In this document: one piece after another, positions 7,953 to 14,799 of the stretch
Numbering within the stretch: position 1 is the first letter of the stretch
Layout: the number at the start of each line of letters is the position of its first letter
From: Anaeromyxobacter sp. PSR-1
GTDB lineage: Bacteria; Myxococcota; Myxococcia; Myxococcales; Anaeromyxobacteraceae
Assembly (NCBI RefSeq): GCF_000964525.1
Contig: NZ_BAZG01000011.1
Location: 1 to 60,321, forward strand
DNA: 60,321 nucleotides
Direction of reading: 5' to 3'
Made by a program: the position numbers and the translations under genes
The notes under the pieces: model-generated
The model's input: only the letters and a program-made list of their open reading frames with translations
Database searches by the model: none
What the model was told of the DNA's origin: nothing

Positions 7953-7994
7953 TTCGTAATCAGCAGGTCCCCAGTTCAAGTCTGGGTGTCGGCT
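7953..7994 (+). other. attR candidate: 3' half of a tRNA-Thr(CGT) gene
   Basis: The sequence from 7953 reads as a tRNA from the anticodon loop onward: loop TTCGTAA (anticodon CGT), the 3' anticodon strand TCAGC, variable loop AGGTC, a perfect T-arm CCCAG-TTCAAGT-CTGGG (7970-7986), and the 3' acceptor strand TGTCGGC plus discriminator T. No matching 5' half precedes it (the bases before 7953 do not form GCTGA or a D-arm), so it is not a functional gene. A 3' half starting at the anticodon loop beside an integrase is the classic scar of tRNA-targeted integration. The restored tRNA should lie at the other end of the island, left of base 1. Confidence 0.8.
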
Positions 7995-8064
7995 CTCAGC
8001 ATTTGCTGAGCAGATCCAGCCAGTTAAGGGCCCGTTCGACCGAACGTCGAGCGGGCCTTCTTCT
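7995..8064 (+). terminator. Hairpins and terminator of the original tRNA-Thr transcript
   Basis: Directly after the tRNA 3' end is a perfect hairpin CTCAGC-ATTT-GCTGAG (7995-8010). A second stem follows at 8026-8059 (GCCCGTTCGA against TCGAGCGGGC, with a flanking AAG/CTT pair), ending in CTTCTTCT. Its position fits a terminator that belonged to the chromosomal tRNA before integration. The rest of the 564-bp gap 7650-8213 is AT-richer on the island side (about 7680-7950), probably integrase promoter and attachment-arm DNA, with no gene seen. Confidence 0.6.
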
Positions 8065-8213
8065 AATTACGGTACGCACCGAAGGGCACCCAGCCGGCTC
8101 TGGCGCCCGGCGGCCGCGACGGTCGTCCGACTCTGCAGAGAGCGACGAGTCACGACTTCAAGACGTCGCGGCCTGCCGAAGGTGGGCCGGCGCGGAGTCA
8201 CCGCCCCGAAATC

Positions 8214-8522
8214 GTGCGATCACGCTCTGCGGCAGCGGAACCGGACCGCAACGCACTCGTCGCGAACCTCCAGGTGCTCGGACTGCTCGGCATGCAGACC
8301 TGCCCCGCGGATGCCGCAGAGCAACGAGAGGCGGTCGAGCGCGCGTTCCGTGAGATCCAAGCGATCACTGAGCGTGCGGATGCGGCGAACGCCCGCGTCG
8401 GCGCAATGATGTGCGCCGACCTCGACGCTCTCGGAGTGGTGAACGTGGTCGTGCCGAAGAACGACGGCCACGCCAACCGGCTCCTTCTGCCTCCGGCTCC
8501 CCCGCCGAACGGCTCCGTGTGA
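8214..8522 (+). CDS. Hypothetical protein, 102 aa
   Basis: GTG start at 8214. Codon use is high-GC at third positions and the peptide is plausible: a helical middle (EQREAVERAFREIQAITERADAANARVG) and a short Pro-rich tail. The N-terminal ten residues are the weak part. No signal peptide, motif or family is recognised. It converges with the membrane-protein gene ending at 8531. It is the first gene on the chromosomal side of the island junction. Confidence 0.45.
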   Translation: MRSRSAAAEPDRNALVANLQVLGLLGMQTCPADAAEQREAVERAFREIQAITERADAANARVGAMMCADLDALGVVNVVVPKNDGHANRLLLPPAPPPNGSV

Positions 8523-8530
8523 CCGGCGAC

Positions 8531-8866
8531 CTAGAACAACGCGCCGACGACGACCGGAATCACGATCCCGAGCACGACCGCCACCACGAACATCCTCCGG
8601 CGGTACGCAGCGACGTTCTTGGGCTTTGCGAGCCCCTCGACCCGAGCGATCAGCTCGTAGCAGACGTTCGCGATGAGCCCGTAGAACGCGATGACGAGCA
8701 AGTAGACGCCGGCCCCGCCCCCGCGAAGGCCGATCCGATCGCCACACCCGAGCCCGGCCTCGAAGACGACGACCAGGAGCGCGTAGATGGCGATGACCAG
8801 CAATGTGAACCGAGGTTGCCGATCGTTCCACCACGTGCTTCCGGAGTCCGCTCCCCGCTCTTCCAT
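8531..8866 (-). CDS. Small membrane protein, three predicted helices, 111 aa
   Basis: The protein has a polar N-terminal tail of about 18 residues, then hydrophobic segments at about 20-40 (FTLLVIAIYALLVVVFEAGL), 52-72 (GVYLLVIAFYGLIANVCYEL) and 92-110 (MFVVAVVLGIVIPVVVGALF). A basic loop (KPKNVAAYRRR) separates the last two. No conserved catalytic motif is seen and I do not recognise the family. ATG at 8864-8866. It converges with the short gene at 8214-8522. The 205 bp upstream carry one copy of a dispersed repeat (8961-9045). Confidence 0.7.
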   Translation of the reverse strand: MEERGADSGSTWWNDRQPRFTLLVIAIYALLVVVFEAGLGCGDRIGLRGGGAGVYLLVIAFYGLIANVCYELIARVEGLAKPKNVAAYRRRMFVVAVVLGIVIPVVVGALF

Positions 8867-8960
8867 CGCCGAAGTGTACCGGAGTGCTTTCCGCGAAGTC
8901 AGAGCTCGAACCGTGCAGCAGTCGTCCCGACGGGACCGCGGTACACCCTTACGCGGACCC

Positions 8961-9045
8961 GCGGCTGCTCGCGCCTCGCCTCAGTCTGGCGCCAGGCACG
9001 AAGCGCTGCTGCCCCGCCGCCCGGGCGGCGACCGCTTCACGAACC
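8961..9045. repeat. Dispersed repeat, copy A
   Basis: This segment aligns along its whole length with 11919-12006. Shared blocks include CGCGCCTCGC, TCAGTCTGG, GCGCTGC, CCCCGCCGCC and GGGCGGCG, and both copies end in TTCACG. A GC hairpin (GCCGCCCGGGCGGC) lies near the right end. Both copies are intergenic. It may be a REP-like element or a decayed mobile miniature element. Confidence 0.5.
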
Positions 9046-9071
9046 GTTGAACGGCGCCTGCAACTCCGCCC

Positions 9072-9974
9072 CTATCCCCTGCCCAACCCCTCCCTCGCCT
9101 CCGCCACGACCGCCCGCGTGAGCCGCTCCAGAGCCGGCGGCGCGAGCCGCGCGTGCTGCCAGTGCAGCGGAACGTCGATCGACGTTCCCGGGACCAGCTC
9201 CACCAGCCGCCCCGCCGCGAGGTGCGGCAGCGCGAGGTGCTCCGGGTTCATTCCCCAGGCCAGGCCGGTGAGCGTGGCGTCGAGGAAGGCCTGCGTCGCG
9301 GGGAGCACGTGCGCGGGCGGGTCGAGCTCGCGGCGGCAGACCTTCCGGATCCAGCGGCGCTGCAGCGCGTCCTTGGGGCCGAAGCGGAGCGTGGGGGCGC
9401 GCGCCAACGTGGACGCATCGACGCCCGCGCGCAGGTGCCGGGCGACGAAGGCGGGGCTCGCGGTCGCGACGTAGCGCAGCCGCCCGAGCGCCACGCTCCG
9501 GCACCCGGGCACGGGCTCGGCCCGCGCGGCGACGGCCGCCAGCACCTGGCCGGTGCGGAGCCACTCGGCGGTGTGCGCCTCGTCGTCGAGAGCGACGTCG
9601 AGGAGCGTCCCGTCCTCCGCCGCGAAGCGGGCCATGACCGCGGGGAACCACGTCGCCAGGCTGTCGGCGTTGACGGCGACCCGCAGCACCGCCGCGGCCC
9701 CGGGCTCGTCCCCGGCGGCGACGCCGGGCAACACGCCGCGCAGCTCGCGCTCGAGGAGCCCCACCTGCTCCACGTGGCGGCAGAGGCGGCGGCCGGTCGG
9801 CGTGGCCGCGCAGGGACGGCCGCGCACGACGAGCGTCGAGCCGACCCGCTCCTCCAGCAGCTTCACACGCTGCGACACGGCGGACGGCGTGAGGTGCAGC
9901 GCCCTCGCGGCGCCCTCGAAGCTGCCCTCGCGGTCCACCGCGGCGATCGCCTCGAGCAACGGGTAGTCCAGCAC
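9072..9974 (-). CDS. argP: LysR-family regulator, ArgP/LysG type
   Basis: A 300-residue LysR regulator. The N-terminal winged helix (LDYPLLEAIAAVDREGSFEGAA, then LTPSAVSQRVKLLEERVG) matches the ArgP/LysG subgroup, whose members usually open with MLDY; this makes the GTG at 9972-9974 the likely start instead of the upstream GTG at 9995. The effector-binding domain follows from about residue 90. It is divergent from a LysE-family exporter at 10084, the standard arrangement in which ArgP/LysG senses lysine or arginine and activates the exporter. The gene symbol is by subgroup pattern; LysG would be equally fair. Confidence 0.85.
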   Translation of the reverse strand: MLDYPLLEAIAAVDREGSFEGAARALHLTPSAVSQRVKLLEERVGSTLVVRGRPCAATPTGRRLCRHVEQVGLLERELRGVLPGVAAGDEPGAAAVLRVAVNADSLATWFPAVMARFAAEDGTLLDVALDDEAHTAEWLRTGQVLAAVAARAEPVPGCRSVALGRLRYVATASPAFVARHLRAGVDASTLARAPTLRFGPKDALQRRWIRKVCRRELDPPAHVLPATQAFLDATLTGLAWGMNPEHLALPHLAAGRLVELVPGTSIDVPLHWQHARLAPPALERLTRAVVAEAREGLGRG

Positions 9975-10083
9975 GGGAGCCTCCTCGCTGCGCACGGCGT
10001 GGCCGGCCCGGCCTTAGCGACGCTTAACCATCTGCAGCACTCTTCACTGTACCTGAATCCACTCGCGCCGCATGTTGCCGCGC
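9975..10083. promoter_or_regulatory. Divergent argP-lysE control region
   Basis: A 109-bp gap between divergent start codons. It is noticeably AT-richer than its flanks around 10022-10062. By analogy with ArgP/LysG-LysE pairs this should carry both promoters and the regulator's binding site. I could not define a convincing T-N11-A box or -10/-35 set by eye. Confidence 0.45.
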
Positions 10084-10692
10084 ATGAACGCCTCTCTGCT
10101 GGCGGGCTTCGGCCTCCAGGCCTCCCTCATCGTCGCGGTCGGCCCGCAGAACGCGTTCGTGCTGCGACAGGGGCTCCGCCGCGAGCACGTCTGGCCAGTG
10201 GTGCTGCTCTGCACGGCCGCCGACGCGCTGCTCATGATCTCCGGCGTGGCCGGCGTGAGCGCCGCGGTGCAGGCTCACCCCGCGGCCGTCGCGCTCGTCA
10301 CCTGGGGCGGCGTGGCCGCGCTGGCGCTCTATGGCCTCCGCGCGCTTCGCCGGGCCACGCGCCGGGACGCGCTCGCGCCCGCCGGCGGCGCGCCGCTCTC
10401 CCGGCGCGCGGCGCTCGCCCAGGGCGCCTCCTTCACCTTCCTCAACCCGCACGTCTACCTCGACACGGTCCTGCTCGTGGGCACACAGGCGGTGGCCCAG
10501 CCGGCGGGCGGGACGCCGTGGTTCCTCGGCGGCGCCGCGGCGGCGAGCGCGGCGTGGTTCGGCGGGCTGGGGCTCGCGGCCCACGCGCTCGCGCCACTCC
10601 TGGCCCGCCCCGTCGCATGGCGGGCCCTCGACCTCGCCACAGGCCTCACCCTGTGCGCGTTCGCGGCGCGGCTGGCGCTCTGGGCGGGCTGA
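10084..10692 (+). CDS. LysE/ArgO family basic amino acid exporter
   Basis: An inner-membrane exporter of about 202 residues with the LysE signature near the N terminus (SLIVAVGPQNAFVLRQGL) and the second family motif FLNPHVYLDTVLLVG at about 120-135. Around six hydrophobic segments are visible, as expected for LysE/ArgO. The ATG at 10084 is preferred; an ATG at 10072 adds four residues. It is divergent from the ArgP/LysG-type regulator. Export of lysine or arginine is the likely function; the substrate cannot be told from sequence alone. Confidence 0.88.
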   Translation: MNASLLAGFGLQASLIVAVGPQNAFVLRQGLRREHVWPVVLLCTAADALLMISGVAGVSAAVQAHPAAVALVTWGGVAALALYGLRALRRATRRDALAPAGGAPLSRRAALAQGASFTFLNPHVYLDTVLLVGTQAVAQPAGGTPWFLGGAAAASAAWFGGLGLAAHALAPLLARPVAWRALDLATGLTLCAFAARLALWAG

Positions 10693-10746
10693 CGGCAGTG
10701 ATCGATTGGCCCGCGGACGTTTGCCCCTCGACCGGCTCCGCCGCCC

Positions 10747-11339
10747 TCACCGCGCGAACGCCTCCCGGTGCGCACGGCAGTGTCGTTCCATGAGCTCGGC
10801 GAGCGGCTCGGGGTACGCGTAGAACTCGGTATCGAGCGCGTCCAGCGTCGCTTCGACCTCGGGCTCCCACCTGTCCATCTGCTCCCAGCGCGCCGCTCGC
10901 GACGGCGCGGGGCCCTGACGACCGAAGACCGCCAGCGCCCGCCGCACGATGGCGGCCGTCTTGCCGGCGCCGATCAGCTCCAGGCCCGCCAGCGCACCGC
11001 GGGCCCGGTCGCCCGACGAGTTGAAGAAGTACTGATCGAAGCCACCGTTGTTCACCTCGGCCTCGAGCGCCCAGACGTCGAGGAGCGCTGCCTCGCTCGG
11101 GCTCAGCTCGTCGAATCCGACGCGGTCTGCGCTCAGGGACGTTCGCTCCGCCAGGGCGCCGAGGAAGTCTTCACCTCGAAGTCGGAAGATGTCGTCCAGC
11201 GACCTGGGCGGCGGCCGCGCCGCTTTCGAGCCCTTCGCGGTCGCGGCGCGAGCCCGGTCGCCGCCGAGCGGTGCTCGACCATGCCCAGCAACCCGACCCC
11301 GAACGCAATCGCGAGCACGACCCCAGCTGTCCGGCGCAT
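10747..11339 (-). pseudogene. DUF4375 protein gene with an internal frameshift
   Basis: The C-terminal part reads NNGGFDQYFFNSSGDRARGAL, the hallmark of DUF4375/DMP19-like proteins. Coding similarity continues upstream in the same frame to about 11200 (SEAALLDVWALEAEV, SLDDIFRLRGEDFLGALAE), but that frame has no ATG, GTG or TTG upstream of the GTG at 11055, which lies inside the domain. A different frame starting with ATG at 11337-11339 encodes a good hydrophobic signal or anchor (MRRTAGVVLAIAFGVGLLG) and degenerates at about 11270-11200. The simplest reading is one exported or anchored DUF4375 protein broken by an indel near 11200-11270. A sequencing error is the alternative. Confidence 0.6.
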
Positions 11340-11418
11340 GCGGCCTCCCGCACCGAGCGTGTTGGGTCGGGACGCCCGCGTCAAGCTCGCCCGCGGTGGG
11401 AGCGGGGCCGCGTCCGGC

Positions 11419-11877
11419 TCAGCGTCCCTTCCGCTCCAGCTCCTCGACGAGCGCCTTCATCTCGCCGATCTCGCGCCGCTGCGACTCGATGATCTCATCC
11501 GCGAGCTTCCGGACGCGCGGGTCGGTGATCCGCGCGCGCTCGCTCGTCAGGATCGCGATCGAGTGGTGCGGGATCATGGCCTTCACCCAGGAGACGTCCT
11601 CGACGGTCGCCTGGGAGCGGACGAGGTAGAGCGCGAGGCCGAACACGGCGACGGCGAACGCCACGATCGCCGCGTTCCACGCCGTCTTCCCGTACATGCC
11701 CCTCATGAACGCGAGCATCACGACCGCCATCGCCGCGCCCATGATCAGCGCCATGTAGGTGCGGGTCTCGCTGAAGTAGACGTGGTCCGGCTCGTACGTG
11801 TTCAGGTACATGAGCGCCAGCATGACCACCGTCGAGGTGGCGATCATGGCGGCGAACCTGCCATAGCTCCCCTTCAT
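11419..11877 (-). CDS. DUF305 membrane-anchored protein
   Basis: 152 residues from the ATG at 11875-11877, preceded by GGGGGAG. Three hydrophobic segments (about 8-25, 40-60 and 67-90) precede a C-terminal DUF305-type helical domain: AMIPHHSIAILTSERA is the conserved M-x-x-H-H motif, followed by VRKLADEIIESQRREIGEMKAL. DUF305 proteins are ferritin-like helical bundles whose His/Met residues are thought to bind metal, often copper. The gene stands alone, convergent with nothing. A repeat copy (11919-12006) lies just upstream. Confidence 0.85.
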   Translation of the reverse strand: MKGSYGRFAAMIATSTVVMLALMYLNTYEPDHVYFSETRTYMALIMGAAMAVVMLAFMRGMYGKTAWNAAIVAFAVAVFGLALYLVRSQATVEDVSWVKAMIPHHSIAILTSERARITDPRVRKLADEIIESQRREIGEMKALVEELERKGR

Positions 11878-11918
11878 CCACGCTCCCCCGCGAACCCCTG
11901 CCGCAGTCGCCCCGACGC

Positions 11919-12006
11919 GGCCGCTGCCCGCGCCTCGCTTCAGTCTGGACACGGGGTGAGTTGCGCTGCCTGCCCCGCCGCCGGGGCGGCGCCTGGTTCA
12001 CGGCCT
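11919..12006. repeat. Dispersed repeat, copy B
   Basis: Aligns with 8961-9045 in the same orientation, with a few indels. The central GC hairpin and the CGCGCCTCGC and TCAGTCTGG blocks are shared. It lies in the 291-bp gap between the DUF305 gene and the flavodoxin gene. Confidence 0.5.
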
Positions 12007-12168
12007 GTCGATCCGTCCTCCTCGCGGCACATGGCGGTCATCGGCGGATCGACGCGGCGTCATCCCGCCGCCGGCCTTCGGGCCACCCCGCACGACCGGG
12101 CCCCCTGCCCGCTCGCGACCCCACCGTGCCGGCCCCGCGGCGCGAGACTGGCGCGGGAGGGGACCACC

Positions 12169-12690
12169 ATGGATCGCCCGAAGGTGCTCGTCGCCTACTA
12201 CTCGCGCTCGGGGCACACCCGGCGGATCGCGCGCGCGATCGCGGCCGCGCTGGAGGCGGACCTCGAGCCGCTGCACGATCCGACCGACCGGGCCGGCGTG
12301 CTCGGGTTCCTCCGCAGCGGCGCGGAGGCGCTCTCGGGCGTGCTCGTGCCGCTCCAGCATCCGCGCCACGACCCGGCGACCTACGACGCGGTGGTGGTCG
12401 CGACGCCGGTCTGGGCCTACTCGGTGAGCTCGCCGGTGCGGACGTACCTCTGGCTCGAGCGGGAGCGGCTTCCCCCGGTGGCGTTCGCGGCCACGATGGG
12501 CGGCCACGGGGCGGACCGCGCCTTCGCGCAGATGGCTTCGGTCGCGGGCCGGGCGCCGATCGCCACGCTCGCGGTCACCGAGCGCGTCGCCGCCGGCGCC
12601 GCGCCGCGACAGGAGATCGCCCGCCTCGCGACCGCGGTCCTGGTGCGGGCGCGCAGGCCCTCCCGCCGCCGCAGGGCGCGTGCCGCCTGA
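12169..12690 (+). CDS. Flavodoxin-fold protein
   Basis: 173 residues from the ATG at 12169 with GGGAGGGG upstream. The N terminus KVLVAYYSRSGHTRRIARAIA is a textbook FMN-phosphate-binding loop (YYSRSGHT) of flavodoxin-like proteins. Residues about 75-90 (YDAVVVATPVWAYSVSSPVR) give the second FMN loop, and FAATMGGHG the third. The C terminus is an Arg-rich tail. Likely a soluble electron carrier or NAD(P)H-quinone-type flavoprotein; no partner gene is nearby to specify it. Confidence 0.85.
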   Translation: MDRPKVLVAYYSRSGHTRRIARAIAAALEADLEPLHDPTDRAGVLGFLRSGAEALSGVLVPLQHPRHDPATYDAVVVATPVWAYSVSSPVRTYLWLERERLPPVAFAATMGGHGADRAFAQMASVAGRAPIATLAVTERVAAGAAPRQEIARLATAVLVRARRPSRRRRARAA

Positions 12691-12791
12691 CGCGCCAGCG
12701 CCGGAGCGGTGCGCGCGGCGCCCCGAGGTCGAGGCGGCCGCGAGCGCGCCGCCCGGGCGCCCGGGCGCTGCGCCGGAGCCCGCCTGGCGCG

Positions 12792-12826
12792 GCGCCATCT
12801 GGCGCGATATATCTGCCACATGGCAG
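12792..12826 (+). promoter_or_regulatory. Two palindromic operators over the toxin-antitoxin promoter and start
   Basis: Two perfect palindromes share the core GCCA-N2-TGGC: GCGCCATCTGGCGC (12792-12805) and CTGCCACATGGCAG (12813-12826). Their centres are 21 bp apart, about two helical turns, and the second contains the antitoxin start codon. An AT-rich GATATATC lies between them, suitable for a -10 region. This is the expected layout for autorepression by a dimeric antitoxin. Binding is inferred, not shown. Confidence 0.6.
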
Positions 12827-13350
12827 AGGGCGAGGCGAAGGCGATCGAGATCCTGGGCGGCCGGGCGCTCCTGCGAGGGCGTGCGCCGACGGCGCGGAAG
12901 GCGGGCGCGGCGCGCTCCACCGCGCCCGCGAAGGGCTCCCGCCCGGCCGCGAAGGGCGCGGCGAAGGCGCGGCTCGCGCCCGGCGACCTCCGCTGGACCG
13001 GCCTCATCCGCGCCGGCCTGCCGGCCCGCTCGACCCAGACGCTCGCGTCGTCGCTCGACATGTCGGTGAAGGACCTCGCCGTGAGCCTGCGCCTCCCGGT
13101 GCGGACGGTGCACCGGCGCCTCGAGAAGGGCGAGCCGCTCACGCCCGAGGAGAGCGAGCGCGCGGTCCGGGCGGCGCGGGTGCTCGCGAAGGCCGAGGAC
13201 CTGCTCGGCGAGGTGCACGGCCGCGGCTGGGTGCGCGCGCCCTGCCGCGCCCTCGGCGGCGAGATCCCCATCACCCTGCTCGACACCGCCGACGGCTTCA
13301 CCGCGGTGATGGACGAGCTGGGCCGCCTCGAGCACGGCGTCCTCTCCTGA
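12820..13350 (+). CDS. Xre/MbcA/ParS-type antitoxin
   Basis: 176 residues. After an Ala/Lys/Arg-rich N-terminal extension (about 1-55) there is a helix-turn-helix region (LASSLDMSVKDLAVSLRLPVRTVHRRLEKGEPL) and a C-terminal toxin-binding module (SERAVRAARVLAKAEDLLG; PCRALGGEIPITLLDTADGFTAVMDEL), the COG5642/MbcA-ParS-Xre pattern. The G-x-P-x-x-L-L-x-T-x-x-G segment is the family hallmark. The stop is followed after one base by the GTG of the RES toxin. These antitoxins bind the RES toxin and repress their own operon, and two palindromes overlap its start. Confidence 0.88.
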   Translation: MAEGEAKAIEILGGRALLRGRAPTARKAGAARSTAPAKGSRPAAKGAAKARLAPGDLRWTGLIRAGLPARSTQTLASSLDMSVKDLAVSLRLPVRTVHRRLEKGEPLTPEESERAVRAARVLAKAEDLLGEVHGRGWVRAPCRALGGEIPITLLDTADGFTAVMDELGRLEHGVLS

Positions 13351-13351
13351 C

Positions 13352-13825
13352 GTGGACGCCTGGCGCATCACCTTCGCGCGCCACGCGCCGGACGGCCGGC
13401 GCGCCTTCTCCGGCGAGGGCGCGCGCCTGTACGGCGGCCGCTGGAACTCGAAGGGCGTGGCCGTGTCGTACGCGAGCGCGACGCTCTCCCTCGCCGCGCT
13501 CGAGCTGCTCACCCACGCCGACCAGCGCCTCCTCGCCGGCGCGCCGCTCGCCGCCTGCCGGGCGACCTGGCCGGACGACCTCGCGGTCGAGACCGCCCCG
13601 CCCTCGGTCTACGTCCGCGGCTGGCGCCACAGCCCGGCGCCGGCGGCGCTCGCGACGTTCGGCGACCGCTGGATCGCGGAGCGGCGCACGGCGATCCTGC
13701 TGGTGCGCTCGGCGGTGATCCCCTCCGAGCGGAACGTGCTGCTCAACCCCGCCCACCCCGACGCGGCGCGGGTCGCCTACGGCGCGCCCGAGCCGTTCTC
13801 GTTCGATCCCAGGCTCGTCCGGTAG
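13352..13825 (+). CDS. RES-domain NAD+-targeting toxin
   Basis: 157 residues with a GTG start one base after the antitoxin stop. The RES family layout is clear: GEGARLYGGRWNSKG (conserved Arg at about 30), a Glu in the helix LSLAALELLTH (about 51), and a Ser in LLVRSAVIPSE at about 120, followed by ERNVLLNPAHPD. The fold resembles an ADP-ribosyltransferase; characterised homologues (MbcT, ParT, Res) degrade NAD+ or modify Prs. The C-terminal Pro-Phe-x-Phe-Asp-Pro-Arg-Leu ending is typical. All three key residues appear intact, so the toxin is probably active. Confidence 0.9.
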   Translation: MDAWRITFARHAPDGRRAFSGEGARLYGGRWNSKGVAVSYASATLSLAALELLTHADQRLLAGAPLAACRATWPDDLAVETAPPSVYVRGWRHSPAPAALATFGDRWIAERRTAILLVRSAVIPSERNVLLNPAHPDAARVAYGAPEPFSFDPRLVR

Positions 13826-13994
13826 GGGCCGGCAACCGCTCGACTCCCGCGCCGCACCCACACCGGCTCGATGCCGGCGCGGCGCGCGGTCGTCGCCGCG
13901 GTTAGGTCCTGCCTCCGCCCTGCGTCGCCGGGCAGGCACGGACCGCTGCGTCCGCGGCCGACGGCGAGCGCCTCACATCGATGGAGGAACGTTC

Positions 13995-14243
13995 ATGCAC
14001 GAACCCAACGGCCGGTCACGCGACACGGAGCCGCGACGCCCGGCCGTGGCGGAGCGCGCCTCGCCCGTCATCCACGAGCTCTCGACCCCCGGCGGCCGGC
14101 CGCTCTGCGGCGCGGACGCCGTCGTCGCGCCGCCCGACCGGCCGCTGCGCGTCACGTGCACCTCCTGCCTGCGGCTGCTCGCGGACGACACGCGACGTGC
14201 CGCGCACGCGGGCAGCCCGCGCGCGGACGAGTCCGAGGACTGA
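13995..14243 (+). CDS. Small putative zinc-binding protein, 82 aa
   Basis: The ATG at 13995 follows GGAGGAACGTTC, a strong ribosome-binding site. The middle of the protein has VIHELSTPGGRPLCGAD and VTCTSCLRLLADD, so one His plus a C-x(~19)-C-x-x-C arrangement could make a single zinc site. The termini are polar and probably disordered. I know no function. It stands alone between the RES toxin and a convergent small gene. Confidence 0.6.
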   Translation: MHEPNGRSRDTEPRRPAVAERASPVIHELSTPGGRPLCGADAVVAPPDRPLRVTCTSCLRLLADDTRRAAHAGSPRADESED

Positions 14244-14276
14244 CATCGCGCCCCGCGTCGTCGTGCTCCGCGACGG

Positions 14277-14543
14277 CTAGCGCGCCGGCCCGGCGTCGTG
14301 CGCCGGAGCGGCGGGCTGCAGGTACGGGAGCCCGTCCATCTGCTCGATCGCGAAGAGCCCGTGCCGGGCGCCCCACGTCGCCCACGCCAGCTCCGACCCC
14401 CGAACCCAGACGACCCTTCCGCCCGAGCCGACCAGGGCGCGCTGCTGGCGGATGCACCAGACGAGCCGCCCCCACCCGCGCCACTCCGGCACGAGCAGAG
14501 AAAGCCGCTCCCGGAGCACGTCCATCCAGCGTCCCTTGCCCAT
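14277..14543 (-). CDS. Hypothetical protein, 88 aa
   Basis: From the ATG at 14541-14543: MGKGRWMDVLRERLSLLVPEW, followed by Trp-rich segments (GWGRLVWCIRQQR, ELAWATWGARHGLF). The tail is Ala/Pro-rich. The frame is open to 14708, but the upstream part looks non-coding. No family recognised; the Trp content and basic helices suggest a small soluble or peripheral protein. The 256 bp to the next gene show nothing clear. Confidence 0.45.
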   Translation of the reverse strand: MGKGRWMDVLRERLSLLVPEWRGWGRLVWCIRQQRALVGSGGRVVWVRGSELAWATWGARHGLFAIEQMDGLPYLQPAAPAHDAGPAR

Positions 14544-14799
14544 CGTCTCGACTCCTGTGCGTGCGAGGTCGTCACCCCGCGCAGAGGCGGAATGACCGCG
14601 AGCGCCCACCGACGGTGGACGCGCGTTCGTTCGTTGCGGACGGGGACCAAGCAGCCGCTGCGCCACTGCTGCGGGGCGGAGCGCCGGAGACTCGTACCGC
14701 CCTGACATCTATCACGCCCGCGACCCGAGCGCCGCCCGCCCTGGGACGAGACCCCGAGCGCCCGTGCAGGCGCCAGCGGCCGCCGCCAGCTTCCCCGCC

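Noticed and set aside
7953-7994. Functional tRNA-Thr
   Set aside because: Only the portion from the anticodon loop to the 3' end is present; no D-arm, 5' acceptor or 5' anticodon strand precedes it.
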